Below are positions 15,601-27,500 of a stretch of DNA of 64,000 nt, piece by piece. The stretch covers positions 14,932,501 to 14,996,500 of the forward strand of contig NC_088787.1 in assembly GCF_949628265.1 (NCBI RefSeq), read 5' to 3'. The position numbers were made by a program, and so were the translations under genes. The notes under the pieces were generated by a model. That model was given only the letters and a program-made list of their open reading frames with translations, was not told where the DNA came from and ran no database searches. The stretch comes from Cloeon dipterum (taxonomy: Eukaryota; Arthropoda; Insecta; Ephemeroptera; Baetidae). Each line of letters opens with the position of its first letter. Position 1 is the first letter of the stretch.

Positions 15601-18502
15601 TCAAGCTGGAAGACTTCTACGCAGCGAGTGCGGAGACGTTTGAGCCGTGCTATGGGGAGGATGGAGATGGTGACATCTACAAGCCAGCCAACATTCGTCA
15701 CTTCCAGGAGCACGTACTCGCAAACACAGATGGCAAGGGAGTCCATTTCACCATGGCTGACGGAGGCTTCTCCGTCGAGGGCCAGGAAAACATCCAGGAA
15801 ATCCTATCTCATCGGCTGTACCTGTGTCAGTGCCTGGTAGCCCTGAGCATTACTCGCCCCGGTGGACATTTCGTAGTCAAGCTGTTTGATGTCTTCACCC
15901 TATTCAGTGCTGGTCTCATTTGGCTGATGAGGAGAGCTTTCAGAGAAATCTGCATCTTCAAGCCTAATACAAGTCGGCCTGCTAATTCCGAAAGATATCT
16001 GGTTTGCAAGTATGTATTATCTATACTCAACATTATTTAAACCTTTATTCATTTGAAATAAATTGAAACAATAGACCCATTAATTATATTATTATCTTAA
16101 AACTTTTGAGGTCTATCATAGTCTTTAGTTGAAATTAAAAAATGTAGTGTGTAGTGTTTCCTTTTGTGCCGAACAACCATAAAAAATAATTTTGAAATTA
16201 GAAAATTAAAAGTGAGTGACAAATGTCTTGATTCAAAGTCAATATTTATATTTTATTGAGTATCCATGCCAATATATAATAATATATATTATTTGATGTT
16301 AGACTTTATACTAATTCTCTCTTTCTGTATGCAGGCATAAACTAGCTGACGTGTCTGCCGTGAGAGATCTCATGTGGACTGCTAACGAGGAGTTCGAAAA
16401 ACTGGCAACTGTTACTGGCAAAGCAGTTGTCAGCTTAGTTCCTGAGGATATTATTGCTGGCGACAAGGAGCTCGTAGACTACCTGACAACGTCAAACAAC
16501 GATCTTGGCCATCGGCAGGTTGTCTCACTGAACAAAATCAAAGCATTCTGCCAGGACTCCACATTGTTCGAGCCAAGACAGGCTGAGATGAGGAAGAGCT
16601 GTCTGGACCTGTGGCGCATCCCGGACGAAAGCCGAACTGTTCCTAGAGTGGAGCATCCAGAGGCCGCGTTCGCTGCACTCGAATGGGATTACCGCAAACA
16701 CTCCTGGGGTTTGACGCCCACGATTCTGCAGGACCACATGAAAATGCTGGAGTGGAGGTGCTACGCTATGAATGCAGGACCTACTTCCAAGAATAATTGC
16801 ACACTGTTTTTAAGTAAGTCTTCACCTGGTACAAATTAGACGAATTAAATACTTAATATGACCATTTTTGATTTGCAGGCGTGGGACGTGGCAATGTCTA
16901 CTATCTAGACGGCAAAGGCGGCAGATGGCTCAACGTTAGCGTGCAAAACGCTAAGCTCGACCTTCCTGCACGCACCCTGGTGTTTGGAGAACTGGTGTCG
17001 GAGCTGCGTGGAGAGGCTCGTGCGCAAAGCAACATAAAAGTGCTGCATGTGATGGATGCGCATGTGTTAGGTGGCCGCGTCATTGGCCATCTAAGCTTTG
17101 ACGAGCGCGTTCACCACTGCAAACTGTTCGCCAAGGCCATCGAGAGACCCAGCAGAATCGACCTGACTCGGTTCGAGGTGAAGCAAGCCTTCACAATGGA
17201 CAAGTTGGATTCCCTGTTTGCAAAGCTCAACTCGAAGAAGATCAAGCAGTTGGGCGGAGACAGGAGAGTGTGCATCATGCTCGACGACAGCGAGGACAAG
17301 TTCCACGTGGTCGGAGGGATATCGTTCATGAAGGTAGTCAAGGAACCTTGGACTGTGGCGTTCAGCAAGTCTGCCAGCCGCAAGTACTGGTTCAACCTAA
17401 AGAACGGAGCGTCCCTGTTCGAGCGTCCGCCCGAGTCAAACCTGAGCTTTCAAGGGTCCGTCAATGGGCGCCTTGATTGGTGGTGGGATGACAAAGTCAA
17501 CCTTGCCATGTGTGATGACGTGAGAGAACTGGACTCAGGCATCGTACACAGAGTCAACTTGGTTGACAAAATCGAGCGAGAAAAAATCAGCCTAAAAATG
17601 AATTAGGCTATTTCTCCTCTCATTTGTGTGTGAAACCTGTGGCTATTGACCGATGTGTGTTAATTAATCGAAGGATTTTAATTTCATGTGATGGAAGCAA
17701 AGGCTGTTTTCTCTGCGTCAAGTACCTTGCTAATAGGGATTAATATAGTGAAACCAATTTTCACACAGTCAAGAGTAGGCACATAGGTCTGTTACTCTAC
17801 CCATAAAAATCCCTGAGAATGGTTTGGCCAATCTTTCATTTGTATTAGTTTGTAAAAATTGGAGTCTATAGATGGTAGGCTATAAGCCTACTCTAAATAT
17901 CCATTAAAATTAGATTTTGTATTTTAGTATAAGTTTTCTTGTATGTTAATATCGACTGTATAATTTTGTGATAGACTTTAATTGTACATTGTATTTTTCT
18001 GATAGTGTGTAATGAATATGTTTTAAGATGTGAGAGATTTAGCTGTTAGAATTAAGCGTCATTTAAGTTTTTAAACTTAAAGTAAATTCAATTAAAGCCA
18101 CTTGCTTTTGGGGAGGTTTTTCACGTTGCCTTCAGCAACGTTTTCCTACCCCGTTAACGTAGAGCCAATTTTCTTTAGTATTTTTAATTCGAGTTAGCCA
18201 ATAAATTTAGTTTCTTCTTACCTAACCAAAACCCACTTGTTTCTCTTTTAATAAATTCCTCTAGAACCTAGATGCTAACATTTTGAGCCGCGATCGTTGA
18301 GTCAAAAGTGAGGTCGACCCAACCCTGTGAGCACCCTCCCGGCGAGGGCGTGAGCGCGCTGACGGAGCCGTTCAACCGAGTGACGAGCCCCAGAGGCTGG
18401 CACAGACAAGACAACAAGTAGTGTTTCAATATCCATAATATGTATCGTGAGAGGTTATTTAGGATGCAGTTTTTTTCATTTTAATTATCCTTTAAGTATA
18501 AA
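12452..18502 (-). repeat. Right arm of the 12.7 kb palindrome
   Basis: This is the reverse complement of 5843-11911. It lacks 19 bp present in the left arm; the gap maps near 18315, where the left arm carries the extra bases between two copies of GGGTCG. The outer border near 18502 falls in an A/T-rich stretch where similarity ends abruptly. Confidence 0.97.
13394..17606 (+). CDS. CMTR1: CMTR1, cap-specific mRNA 2'-O-ribose methyltransferase 1 (right-arm copy)
   Basis: This copy mirrors the left-arm gene. Exons 13394-13442, 14902-16009, 16335-16813 and 16879-17606 total 2364 bp including the stop, giving 787 residues. The G-patch, the SAM loop DVCAGPGGFSEY, the catalytic K-D-K-E candidates and the C-terminal WW domain are all present. 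All four exons translate to exactly the same protein as the left copy. The two start codons are 2.4 kb apart and diverge, so any promoter sequence lies in duplicate within the arms. The 3' region (17607 to about 18250) has AATAAA-like signals near 18200 and 18250. Both copies look functional, so gene dosage is doubled if the assembly is right. Sequence alone cannot tell which copy is ancestral. Confidence 0.95.
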
Positions 18503-18626
18503 ATTCAAATCTCTAAAATTAATCTGAAAAGTCAAGGGCGCGTTTTAGGAGTAGTTTCATTTATAGTAGATTATCTTAATGGAATTTAAAACTAATTTAA
18601 ATTAATACTGGGAGCAATATTATGTG

Positions 18627-19354
18627 AAGAAAGAACTAAATAAAAAAATATTTCGGAGAGCACAAGCTTCATTAAATGTTTTAGTCAACATTAAAGGCGC
18701 TTCCTCTGATGAGTGACGAGCTGTTTATTTTCCGTAGTTCTGCACAAATTTATCCTTACTAAACTATATAAACCAACTGAGATATTTTTGTATAATTTAA
18801 GGATTCAAATAAAAAATAGCAATATTGCTATTTATTAACCAGATATATTTATTTAAAAATCTTATGTTCACATAAGCAGACATCGCTTATTTGGCGAATA
18901 ACCAATAATATTATTTGACAAAATCTCGGCCATCTTAAATACGCGAATAATGGTTGAAACATATAGAGCTCTTATTATTCTATAGAAGTAAAGAGAATAG
19001 TTTTATAGTGAGCATAAAAGGTGGGGAGAGTTTGCAATAAAAATATATTTTCAAAAAGGGTTAAGGGGTCCCAATCATCCTCATTTTATTTGTTGGTTTG
19101 ACTTATTAAACTGTACCATAGTCATATACAAGAGTCGTTTAGGAATTTCTGGTCTCTACGTTTAGTGTGTGGTGGGTCGTACCAAAATATCAATTGATGA
19201 CTGTAGACCTCATGTTAAAACACTCGTATGTTATATCAGCTTAGGTGGTTTGCTCAACCCTTGATAACCACAAGCGTAATAATGATTAGTCCTGGACCCA
19301 GACCCTAAACTGATTTAGCAAGCTATTTACCACTTAATAACGGGCGAGATCCCT
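18627..19354 (+). repeat. Copy C of the ~730 bp interspersed repeat, just outside the right arm
   Basis: This copy runs from GAAAGAACTAAATAAAAA to GGGCGAGATCCCT and matches copy B along its whole length and copy A over its first ~195 bp. It lies about 125 bp beyond the outer end of the palindrome, in the same orientation as A and inverted relative to B. B and C therefore flank the right CMTR1 unit as inverted repeats. It contains the short palindrome TAGCAATATTGCTA at the point where copy A is truncated. Confidence 0.88.
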
Positions 19355-19510
19355 TAACAGTCAAAAAGATAGGTAATTTTGCTGCTATCTATATAGTTTG
19401 AACGCAGTATTAAAAATATGAAAAATATTATTTTCTTAATTTTAAAAATCTGATTAATACATTACAGCCATTCACAGCGGGCACATGATATTTATGAATA
19501 TTCTGTAGCT

Positions 19511-20654
19511 TCATTGCAGAAGAGAAGGGGGCGTAGTAGGTGCTGGTGTAGGTGGTGAAGGACTTGCGGTTACAAATTCAACGATGATCAATCCAATGAT
19601 TATTAGCGCAACGACAAATGCTACTGACGCACACCAGCACAGCTTTCTGCGTCTACTATTTTGGTAGCGTGAGGCTTGCTCCAGTTGTTGCCGACCCATG
19701 TTTACGTCTGTATGAACTCGCTCGATGTTGTCCTCAATATTTGCTGTGGAAATTATGAGATCAGATAGTTTCATGGGGTAAACTGTGAGCAATGACGTGG
19801 TGAAATATTTCTCTAGAAATGAGGAATGAGTATTCCGTTTTAAAAAGCTAGACAATGGATTCAACGATAAAACCTTATTAACGTTCAACGCTCACCTACA
19901 ACTTCTCCTTGGTCATGAACCATAGCACTTAACTCCCTCATGATTTCGTTGACATCCAAAACATCTTCCTCAATTTGTTTGATCCTTTTTTCTCGCTCTT
20001 GCAACATGTCCTTTTCATAATCCAATTCTCGTTGCATTTGCTTCTGTTTGGCGATTAGCTGCGCTCGTTCTTCAAGTTCATTATCCTGCTCATACTCATT
20101 GTCCAAAGAACGAGTTGGCTGGAGCGCATGGGCTCGCAATCTCAATGCTACTTGCTAATTTATTAATTTTAGAACAAAATGAATAAGTGATTTTCTAATT
20201 ATTTACGTTCTGCATTTGCCCGTAACGTTTGATGGCGTCTTTGAATTCAGTCTGCAGTCTCTCAAATTGCAACCTTTGTGGTTTTGCTCCTCGCTTCACT
20301 AAAAAATTCAACTTCTGGATGCCCCTTGTTGTTTCGCCAACAAGCTGGTTGGTGCTCAGCTGCTCAATGTGTCTAAGATTTTAAATTCACCTTGATATGT
20401 TATCATTTAAGTGCTTATTTAAGTTACAAGTTGTCTCTCAACCCAAGACAGTCACGATCAGTTCCTAGAATTTTCATTGCCTCTTCCAGCTTTTTCCAGC
20501 TTTGGTTTATGGTGTATACATTGGTTGATATGCTTTCACACAACTGGTAGAACTCAGTGGGACTGAAAGTACTAAAATCTACGTTGGGGACCCTTTGCTC
20601 TGTCGCACCATAGCCTCTGGAAGACCCTGCTCCCGCAAAATCCTGTCTCTCCAT
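19511..20654 (-). CDS. Syx7: Syntaxin-7/12-type endosomal Qa-SNARE
   Basis: Syntaxin-7 (Drosophila avalanche) drives fusion of early and late endosomes. Exon 1 begins MERQDFAGAGSSRGYG and carries the Habc start. The next exons give NLHIEQLSTNQLVGETTRG and then FKDAIKRYGQMQN. The third exon (from 19896) carries the SNARE region with RIKQIEEDVLDVNEIM and MVHDQGEVV. The last exon (19511-19743) gives ANIEDNIERVHTDV, a basic RRRKLCW stretch, a tail anchor (VAFVVALIIIGLIIVEFV) and the stop. All joins hold in frame. The layout Habc, SNARE, tail anchor is standard. Unusually, about 20 residues rich in Pro and Thr follow the membrane anchor, whereas most syntaxin-7 proteins end within a few residues of it. 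The start at 20654 is the first methionine and fits family length. Confidence 0.92.
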
Positions 20655-22524
20655 TTTGCTTGTAGATTGTCACTACAGGTATGAAGAGCCTGCAAAATTT
20701 TAGAGAAATTAGGACCAATAAAAATGATTGATTATAATGTCAAGATTAATGTCGTTAGGCAAGTAAAATATTATCAAAATTATGGTATCAACACAATTTC
20801 GAGTTCTGTTGTTTTTCGCGCAGTTAATAGCTGGTTGTTGGTTCAGAGCAGGTTGAAATGTCTGATATGATATGGGTTACACAAAAAGAAGTCTCAAAAA
20901 AATATAAAACACACGCATAACAAAAGTCGTTTCCAGATATATTTCTCACCTTAGTTGGACGAAAGTCGAAGTCAGAAAAGAATTTCCTGGTTTTCGTGCG
21001 AAGCAAAAAGTATGATAAAACACAGGAACAAGGAGCACGGGAAGAATGGCAGGTTTAGAGATGCATTTCTAAAATTTTAGCAGAGTGTAGGAGGTCAAGT
21101 TCTGATAAAGGTTGGAAAAATGATGACTAACAGGGCCAAGCAGCAAAGAGTTATTATGATTTCAGATATCAGTCACGGGACAAGACAATACGCTGTTTAT
21201 CCTGTTTATCCAGCAAGTGCTTTAGTGCTGTAAATCAGCTGCAGAGAACAGTAGCCAATGATAGTGCGTCAATTCAAATATAATGGCGCAAAAGCTTATT
21301 TTTTCTATTCGATTGAAGTTATTATTATATTTAAGGAAAAACTGGAACAAACTTTTCCATAATTTGCTCGAGACATTTTTGCGTCGTAAACTAACAGTGT
21401 TAGCTAGGTACTTTGATTTGGATTTTTATAATCTTAGACGATAATTAAATTAATTTGATTAGCCATTAAACTGTCTGCAGTGTAACGTTTGCATTTTTCG
21501 CATTTTTCTATCGCAATCTATTTTATATTACGTCTTGAGCTTTTTTATTCAATCTTTCATGGCATTTGATTGTAGTTTTTGTAACTGCGTGATTTATTAT
21601 GCTTTGATATGATAAGAAACTATAAATATAATAATTTCTTATATATTAAGAAATCATTTTCATTCCACCGCGCAGTATGTCTATCGCTTAACTCTTAGAG
21701 GATTAAATTTTAGCCTGAACTGAAAATGTGGTTTCATGGTATAATTCAAAGAAATAGAAAATTCATGATCTTTACTCTTATTTGATAAATTGTATTTTTC
21801 TTTGATGATAATATATACATTTTATGGCAATCAATCTACATAATATTTAATAAAATAACTTTGTTGATGAAACAAATCTATATGTTATCTTTATTGCATT
21901 TAGGAGTTAACAAATCAATAGAATCATATAAAAGTAACAATAACGATCATATTTGTATCGCAATATCGCAAAAATCAAGAGCCTATTAAGCATTGACAAA
22001 AAATTGGAGGTTTTGATCTATGATGTGGGTTATTACATGATAAAGTTAACAAATAATAATCAAAGTTGATCCATAGAGAAAATGATAGTTTTTTTTTTAT
22101 AAATATAAGTATGTTACATCTTCATGATGCGAATTGTTAACCCCCAAATTTACAGGTAAGTGCAGCTATAATATGAGACTTGACCTGGCTCTACTAACTA
22201 AGGGTATGTTGGGCTGTTTTGCTTAGCAATAACAGATAGTTGAGAAACTGAAAAGTAGCCTTGGCATTGTAAAAGCGTTCTTTCAATCAAGTTTTTTTAT
22301 CATGGGTATAAAATAACTTCTATGTTTACAGTTTTTATGCAAAATTTCCATAAAAGTGAAAGAAGTAAATAGTTTTTAATGACATTGTTTGCAACAGCAA
22401 AATTAACCCCAAAAAATGGTTCCAAATATATTTTTGCATGTGGAAACTTGTTAACACAAAAAGAACTTATTTATTTATCACTTGACAGTTTTTTTTTGTT
22501 TCAATCTCAGTCTTAAATACCTCT
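20655..22524. other. AT-rich spacer upstream of syntaxin-7
   Basis: About 1.9 kb separates the syntaxin-7 start (minus strand) from the end of the UPF0415 gene (also minus strand). It is AT-rich with scattered short open frames that match nothing recognised. It likely holds the syntaxin-7 promoter and 5' UTR, and the 3' UTR of UPF0415 near 22400-22524. Confidence 0.5.
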
Positions 22525-24099
22525 CTATGTAGTCTGACTGTCAACCTCCGAGGCCAGCTGCTCCTTTGCTTCAGTCAAGGCTCGAGATTCGTGAAGAAAA
22601 ACGACAAACTCGATGCCCTAAAAAATGTGGATAGAATAGGGGCGTTTTTAAAACTGTAAAATTTACTTGATTGTGAGCTCCACGGACAAATCCTTCATTA
22701 GCAGACACAGTTATAGCTTTTAAAGCATCGCCAGTGCCAAACACGGTTTGTGATCGACTTTTCACTTTGGCGCTCAAAGCAAGCGCTGCTACTCGAGGAG
22801 GAATTTGATCTGGAACAACTGTCACTCTTGCCATTAATGCCGTGGCTCTCTCCCTTTCACTAGGGCCAGCCATGGTGTTGACGATTTTCAAAAAATCTCT
22901 CTCAGCAGAAACACAGCAATAAAGCTTTTTTCCTGAACAATAGGGGGAAAATCGGTTACAGCATTTCAATAATCTAAGTTATTTACCCTCAAACAACTCG
23001 TCCAGTACAGGTTTTACAGGCCTTTTTCTTTCCCATTCCGCCTGTTGCATCAGGAGAGGTTGCTTGTAGTGGAAATGATTTCGTCCATTTGTTAGTGCAG
23101 AGACATAAGCAACCATTGTGCTCACATCCAAATTCAATTTGTTGATGCTTCCATTGTGATTGTCCGCAAGTGAGCCAGTAAATCCAGTGGAGTTTGTTTC
23201 AATCAAATTTTCTTCATCACTATCATCATCATCTTCATCTGAGTAACTTCCCTGCCATGCAGAGTCAGTGATTCTCGTGCCTTCCACAACAACTCCTCTT
23301 GCTTCTAGGTGTCTCGCCAAATTTTGTTCAATGCCATTGGAGAAAAAGAAAACTACCTGGAGAAAAATTAACATTTATAATGAAATGAGACTATATTATT
23401 TAAGCATGATATACTTTGGGGGCGTTGTAGAGGACTGGATGCTCCTTTGAACAGCTGACAAATTGCTCTGCTTGGTCAACTATTGATCGTTGGCCATACT
23501 TGCCAGCTCCTGAATATTCAAATTGCACATAACAATTTAAAGCGAGCAATATTAATTGTTTTTTGCATTACCAGCTGACAATTGAGTAAGGGCTCGAGGG
23601 TTCCGAGCAATAACTTTCACCCACTGGTTTCTTTTGTGTGTTACTACGTCCACTGTAATTTTACACGGCTGATTGGAAGACCCAAACGATCTTTCCAAGC
23701 TTGAGTTACAATTATTTCGAAACTGGAAATTTTGCAAGGTTGACACGCACTCTTCATAATTGGTTTCCATGTACTTAATGAGGGCACTGAAGTGGTGAAG
23801 ATTTGTGCACATCAAATGCTCCTTCTTGGGATTTTTAGATATGACCTGTGGGGAAAAATCAATAAATATATGCGCATAAAAATATCCAAAAAATGAACTG
23901 CTAGCATACATCACATATACATAGTCAATATTATGATACTCACCTTTTTTAAGAAAATGATCTCCTGTTTCACTTTCTTGTACAATTTACTTATCCCCTC
24001 GATTTGATCCAATTGAGCAACTTTGGCAAGTAATTCTTCACCCAATGAAATCTTTTCGTCTAATGCGATTTTTAAGTCTTCCTCAACCAAAGAAGACAT
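22525..24099 (-). CDS. UPF0415 family protein, C7orf25 homologue
   Basis: This is a conserved eukaryotic family (DUF1308) of unclear biochemical role. Exon 1 starts MSSLVEEDLKIALDEK and ends IIFLKK before a GTGAGT donor. Later exons give EHLMCTNLHHFSALI, ITVDVVTHKRNQWVKVIARNP (WVKAIGRK in human), GQRSIVDQAEQFV, an acidic stretch (SDEDDDDSDEEN) and LDVSTMVAYVSALTNG. The last conserved blocks are GPSERERATALMARVTVVP, VFGTGDALKAITVSANEGF and FVVFLHESRALTEAKEQLA before the TAG at 22525-22527. Order and spacing match human C7orf25 over its whole length, so the gene appears complete. It diverges from NUP358 with only about 440 bp between the start codons. Confidence 0.9.
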
Positions 24100-24541
24100 T
24101 TCTCAACGGACAAGAACTACGGATTAAATTAATGAATGCGAAGAAATATTCTTAAATTTCACTTTTGTTTACTGATTTAAATGTTAGTGCCAATGTTTTT
24201 TCAGTTTGTCCAACAAAAACGCATGAATTGTTTAATAATGGAATCTTCGTTTCTTCGTTTTTTAAAAGGTTAAAAACTGCAACTTCGATTCCTACAATAT
24301 TTATTTTCATTAAGTCAATTAAAAATTATATTTAAATTTATGCGTAACAGAAGAAGTAAAACTGGATTCTATAAATTCTTTACGTTGGCATTGGCAGCCA
24401 TTGTTCCTGTGGTTCTTCCCGTCGCTGAGCTGCTGTTTGAGCTTTGAGCGGCATGAGTAGGAGAATTTCGTTATGTGTCATCATTTCGTAAATTTGTAGT
24501 CTCCAGTCGTCTCGATCCAGTGAAGTCTTCGTTTATAAGCC
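24100..24541. promoter_or_regulatory. Compact divergent promoter region, UPF0415 / NUP358
   Basis: 442 bp separate two head-to-head start codons, so both promoters must lie here unless they use distant first exons. No TATA box in a clear position was picked out. This is inferred from gene arrangement only. Confidence 0.6.
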
Positions 24542-27500
24542 ATGTTTTCGAAGAAAAAGGATTTGGACGCGTATGTCAGTGACATTTTCAAAAAGTCAAA
24601 AAGTGAAAAAGAGGTAATTAAATGAACTCAAAATTATCCGGTGGACCCCACACGTTCGTATAAAAATGGCCGTGTTTTCTACCATTGCCGCCTTTTTAGT
24701 GGAATGTTTAGAATTTAATTTCCTTTTTGTTTTTAACAGCGAAATTCAAAGTGCTTGACCATCGCGAAGCAATACGCTCAGCTTCAGGAATGGGCAACTG
24801 CTCGCAGATATGTCGGAGCTTACATCCAAGACCATCCGAATTCGGCTCCCGCGATGCGTTTACAAGGAGACTGCGAAGAGAACCTGGGAAATATGGAGAA
24901 GGCTCTCAACTCCTATCGAAGCAGTCTGACAGGGGACCCGACACAGAAAGATCTCATATTCAAAGGTAAAGAGTCGCACAGGTATTAAACCACAGAAAGA
25001 AAAAACGGCAACATATCTAAAAAAAATATTTTAACTAGTTACATACTCAAGCATTTATATTTTGTTAAGGTCAAATAATGGAATGCATATTAATTTAACC
25101 TAATTTGTATTCAGTCTGTGAGCTACTGTGCAAAGTCTCAGTCGACACAGAGACCTATCAGTACTGGGCTGACCGAGCAGAGTCTCTTGAAAGCACCCAC
25201 CCGTCTGTTTTCAAGCTGAAAGAACACATTCTTACATCTATATCGTCTAGTAGCAGTATCAGTTTTGTTCCTCAAGAGTTAGAGGCCTTGATAATGGGTG
25301 TGTGCTTGTTTATAACACGGGGAAAGCAATCATCAATTTTATTTTTACTCATTTAGCTGAGCAGAAGGCTCGACCAGAAGATCCAAGTCCAAATTGCCGG
25401 CTTTTGAAATTGTACACAGGGAAAGGCCAGCACTCTAAAGCCTATAAGCTTGCAGTTGAACTGGAAGCTAAAAGCCCATTCAGGAATGACATAATGTGGT
25501 ATGAAACCCTTACACAGTCTCTTGAGGTATGTGATCATTTTACATCGCATCAAATGTGTTGAAAAGCTGAGGTGTTAAAATTTAGGAATGCAAGAAGAGC
25601 GTAGAAAACAACTGGGAGTTTCATTCCTTCCTACTTCTTGCCTTGGAACGTCTTTTGTCTCTGTGCATTGATAACGTGTTTGATCACAGCAAGCAGAACA
25701 ATTTGGTCCATAATAACTTGAGCACTGTCATTGACACAACGTTCAAGCTTGATCAAGCGCTATTTTCAGCACAAACTATTGTAAGAATTGTACTAACGTT
25801 AAAAATTACATTAAATTTATATTTTATTCCACTCAGGATAAGCCTGGCTTGACTAGCAGGCGTGCTCTGGCTGAGCATCTGATGCAACACCTTGTTGCTC
25901 AGCTAGCATTTCATCTTGCTTGCATCCTCTTCAAGAAAGCCAAAAGGGTAAAAATTGTCATAAAATTATTCGTAAAAATACTCGACTCTCTTTGCTAGGA
26001 TCCAGCTCAATGGAAGTCAGCTAAAAAGTTCAGCGGCCCGCTGTTGATGTTAGCATATCAAACTCAGATTCCGGATGAGGATTTATCGTGGTTCAAAGAT
26101 TTGCCAAATTCTCTCCAAAACAGCACCAAGCTGTGGATGAATGATGGAAGACTCCGAAAGAGTCAAGCTGGTGAGTTTAAATAACAAAGATTATTTTCCT
26201 ATGTTACTAATAAAAAAAATTCAGGTAACATTCTTCTGGGGTTAAACAGGAAGAAAAAGTTCTTGGATGTCATCTCTCCTCTGTTAGTAACAAAGTGGCA
26301 GGAAAAGTTGTACGAGGTATAAGAGCTAAACTGTTTCCTCTCCTTAATTATACAATATCTCTTGTTTGTAGGACATCTTTGTAGAGTACCCCAGGAGCAG
26401 CCTTACTTCGTATTTGGCTATGAAAATGGATACAAACAAACTGAACAGAAGCCTTCCAACCTCCAATGAGCTTGGGCCATTTGATGAAGCCTCTACTTTG
26501 TCTTACTTCGACCAACTGCCTCTTCTTGTTTGGTATGGCCTTCAGTTCCGAGCTCAAGGACACCCCTGGACTCCACTCAACGAAATGAACGATGACCCTA
26601 ACCTGGTTGCACTCAACGTTCTACCAGCAAAGTCACTTTGTGCAGCATTTCCCAGTTTGAAGCGATTCAACAAAGACTTGCCAGGAATCAATCAGCCTAC
26701 TCCCGAAAGCTTGTCTCAGATGGACATTGATGCGTTCATCTTTGCATCAGGTAAATTCTGTAAATTTAAATATACTTGGATGCTAATCACATCTTTTGCA
26801 GTTGCTTGCTCCGCAAGTGTGCTAGAAGGAAATCAAATTCGCTGGAGTGATGAAAAACCTGAAGTCCTCCCAATCTGCTTGTCTGAAGAGCTGTGTACTT
26901 CACCTCAGAAATTATGGTATTACTACTCAAAGAAAGTTTTGATTTGGCTAATTTTTAACATGATTTTTCAGGTGGACAAATGTCTGTCGCATTCTGAAGC
27001 CATCAGCAGGTCACTTCTCTGTATCATCAGAGACAAGGAAAATAATCAGAAATGGACTAGAAGCAATAAGATCAGTTGACTCGCAAAGTGGACAGCAGGA
27101 TGTCCGTCTCCTTTGCGCACTGGCTAGATACTTCACTGCTCAAGCCATCAAGAATGAAAAATGTGGCGCAGATGATGACCTCGTTGCCGCTCTCTACTTG
27201 CGAGCAAGCCACTACTGGTCTTGCGCAAAGCCTGCGCTGGAGAACATTAAGAGCGGGAGAGCTTTGAGACAACTTCACCCAGATAGGCTCTTCGCACTAA
27301 TTGGGTGAGCTATTGAAAATTTGAATTAAATTTTTAAATTTGATATCAAATATGAGTAGCAAAGAGTTGGACCGATTTGGGGCAGATTCACTGTTGTATG
27401 AAGCATGTTTTGCTGCTGGTGCTCAACTTGTCAAAAATGGAAGATTTGAAGAGGCTATTGAAGCTTTTGGTGACTTGTCCAGTCCTTATGCAAGCATGGA

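Noticed and set aside
5843-18502. Treating the palindrome purely as an assembly or chimeric-read artefact
   Set aside because: Arm-specific substitutions, a 19 bp indel, an A-run difference and a structured loop are hard to get from a simple mirrored read. The possibility is not fully excluded and is listed as a check.
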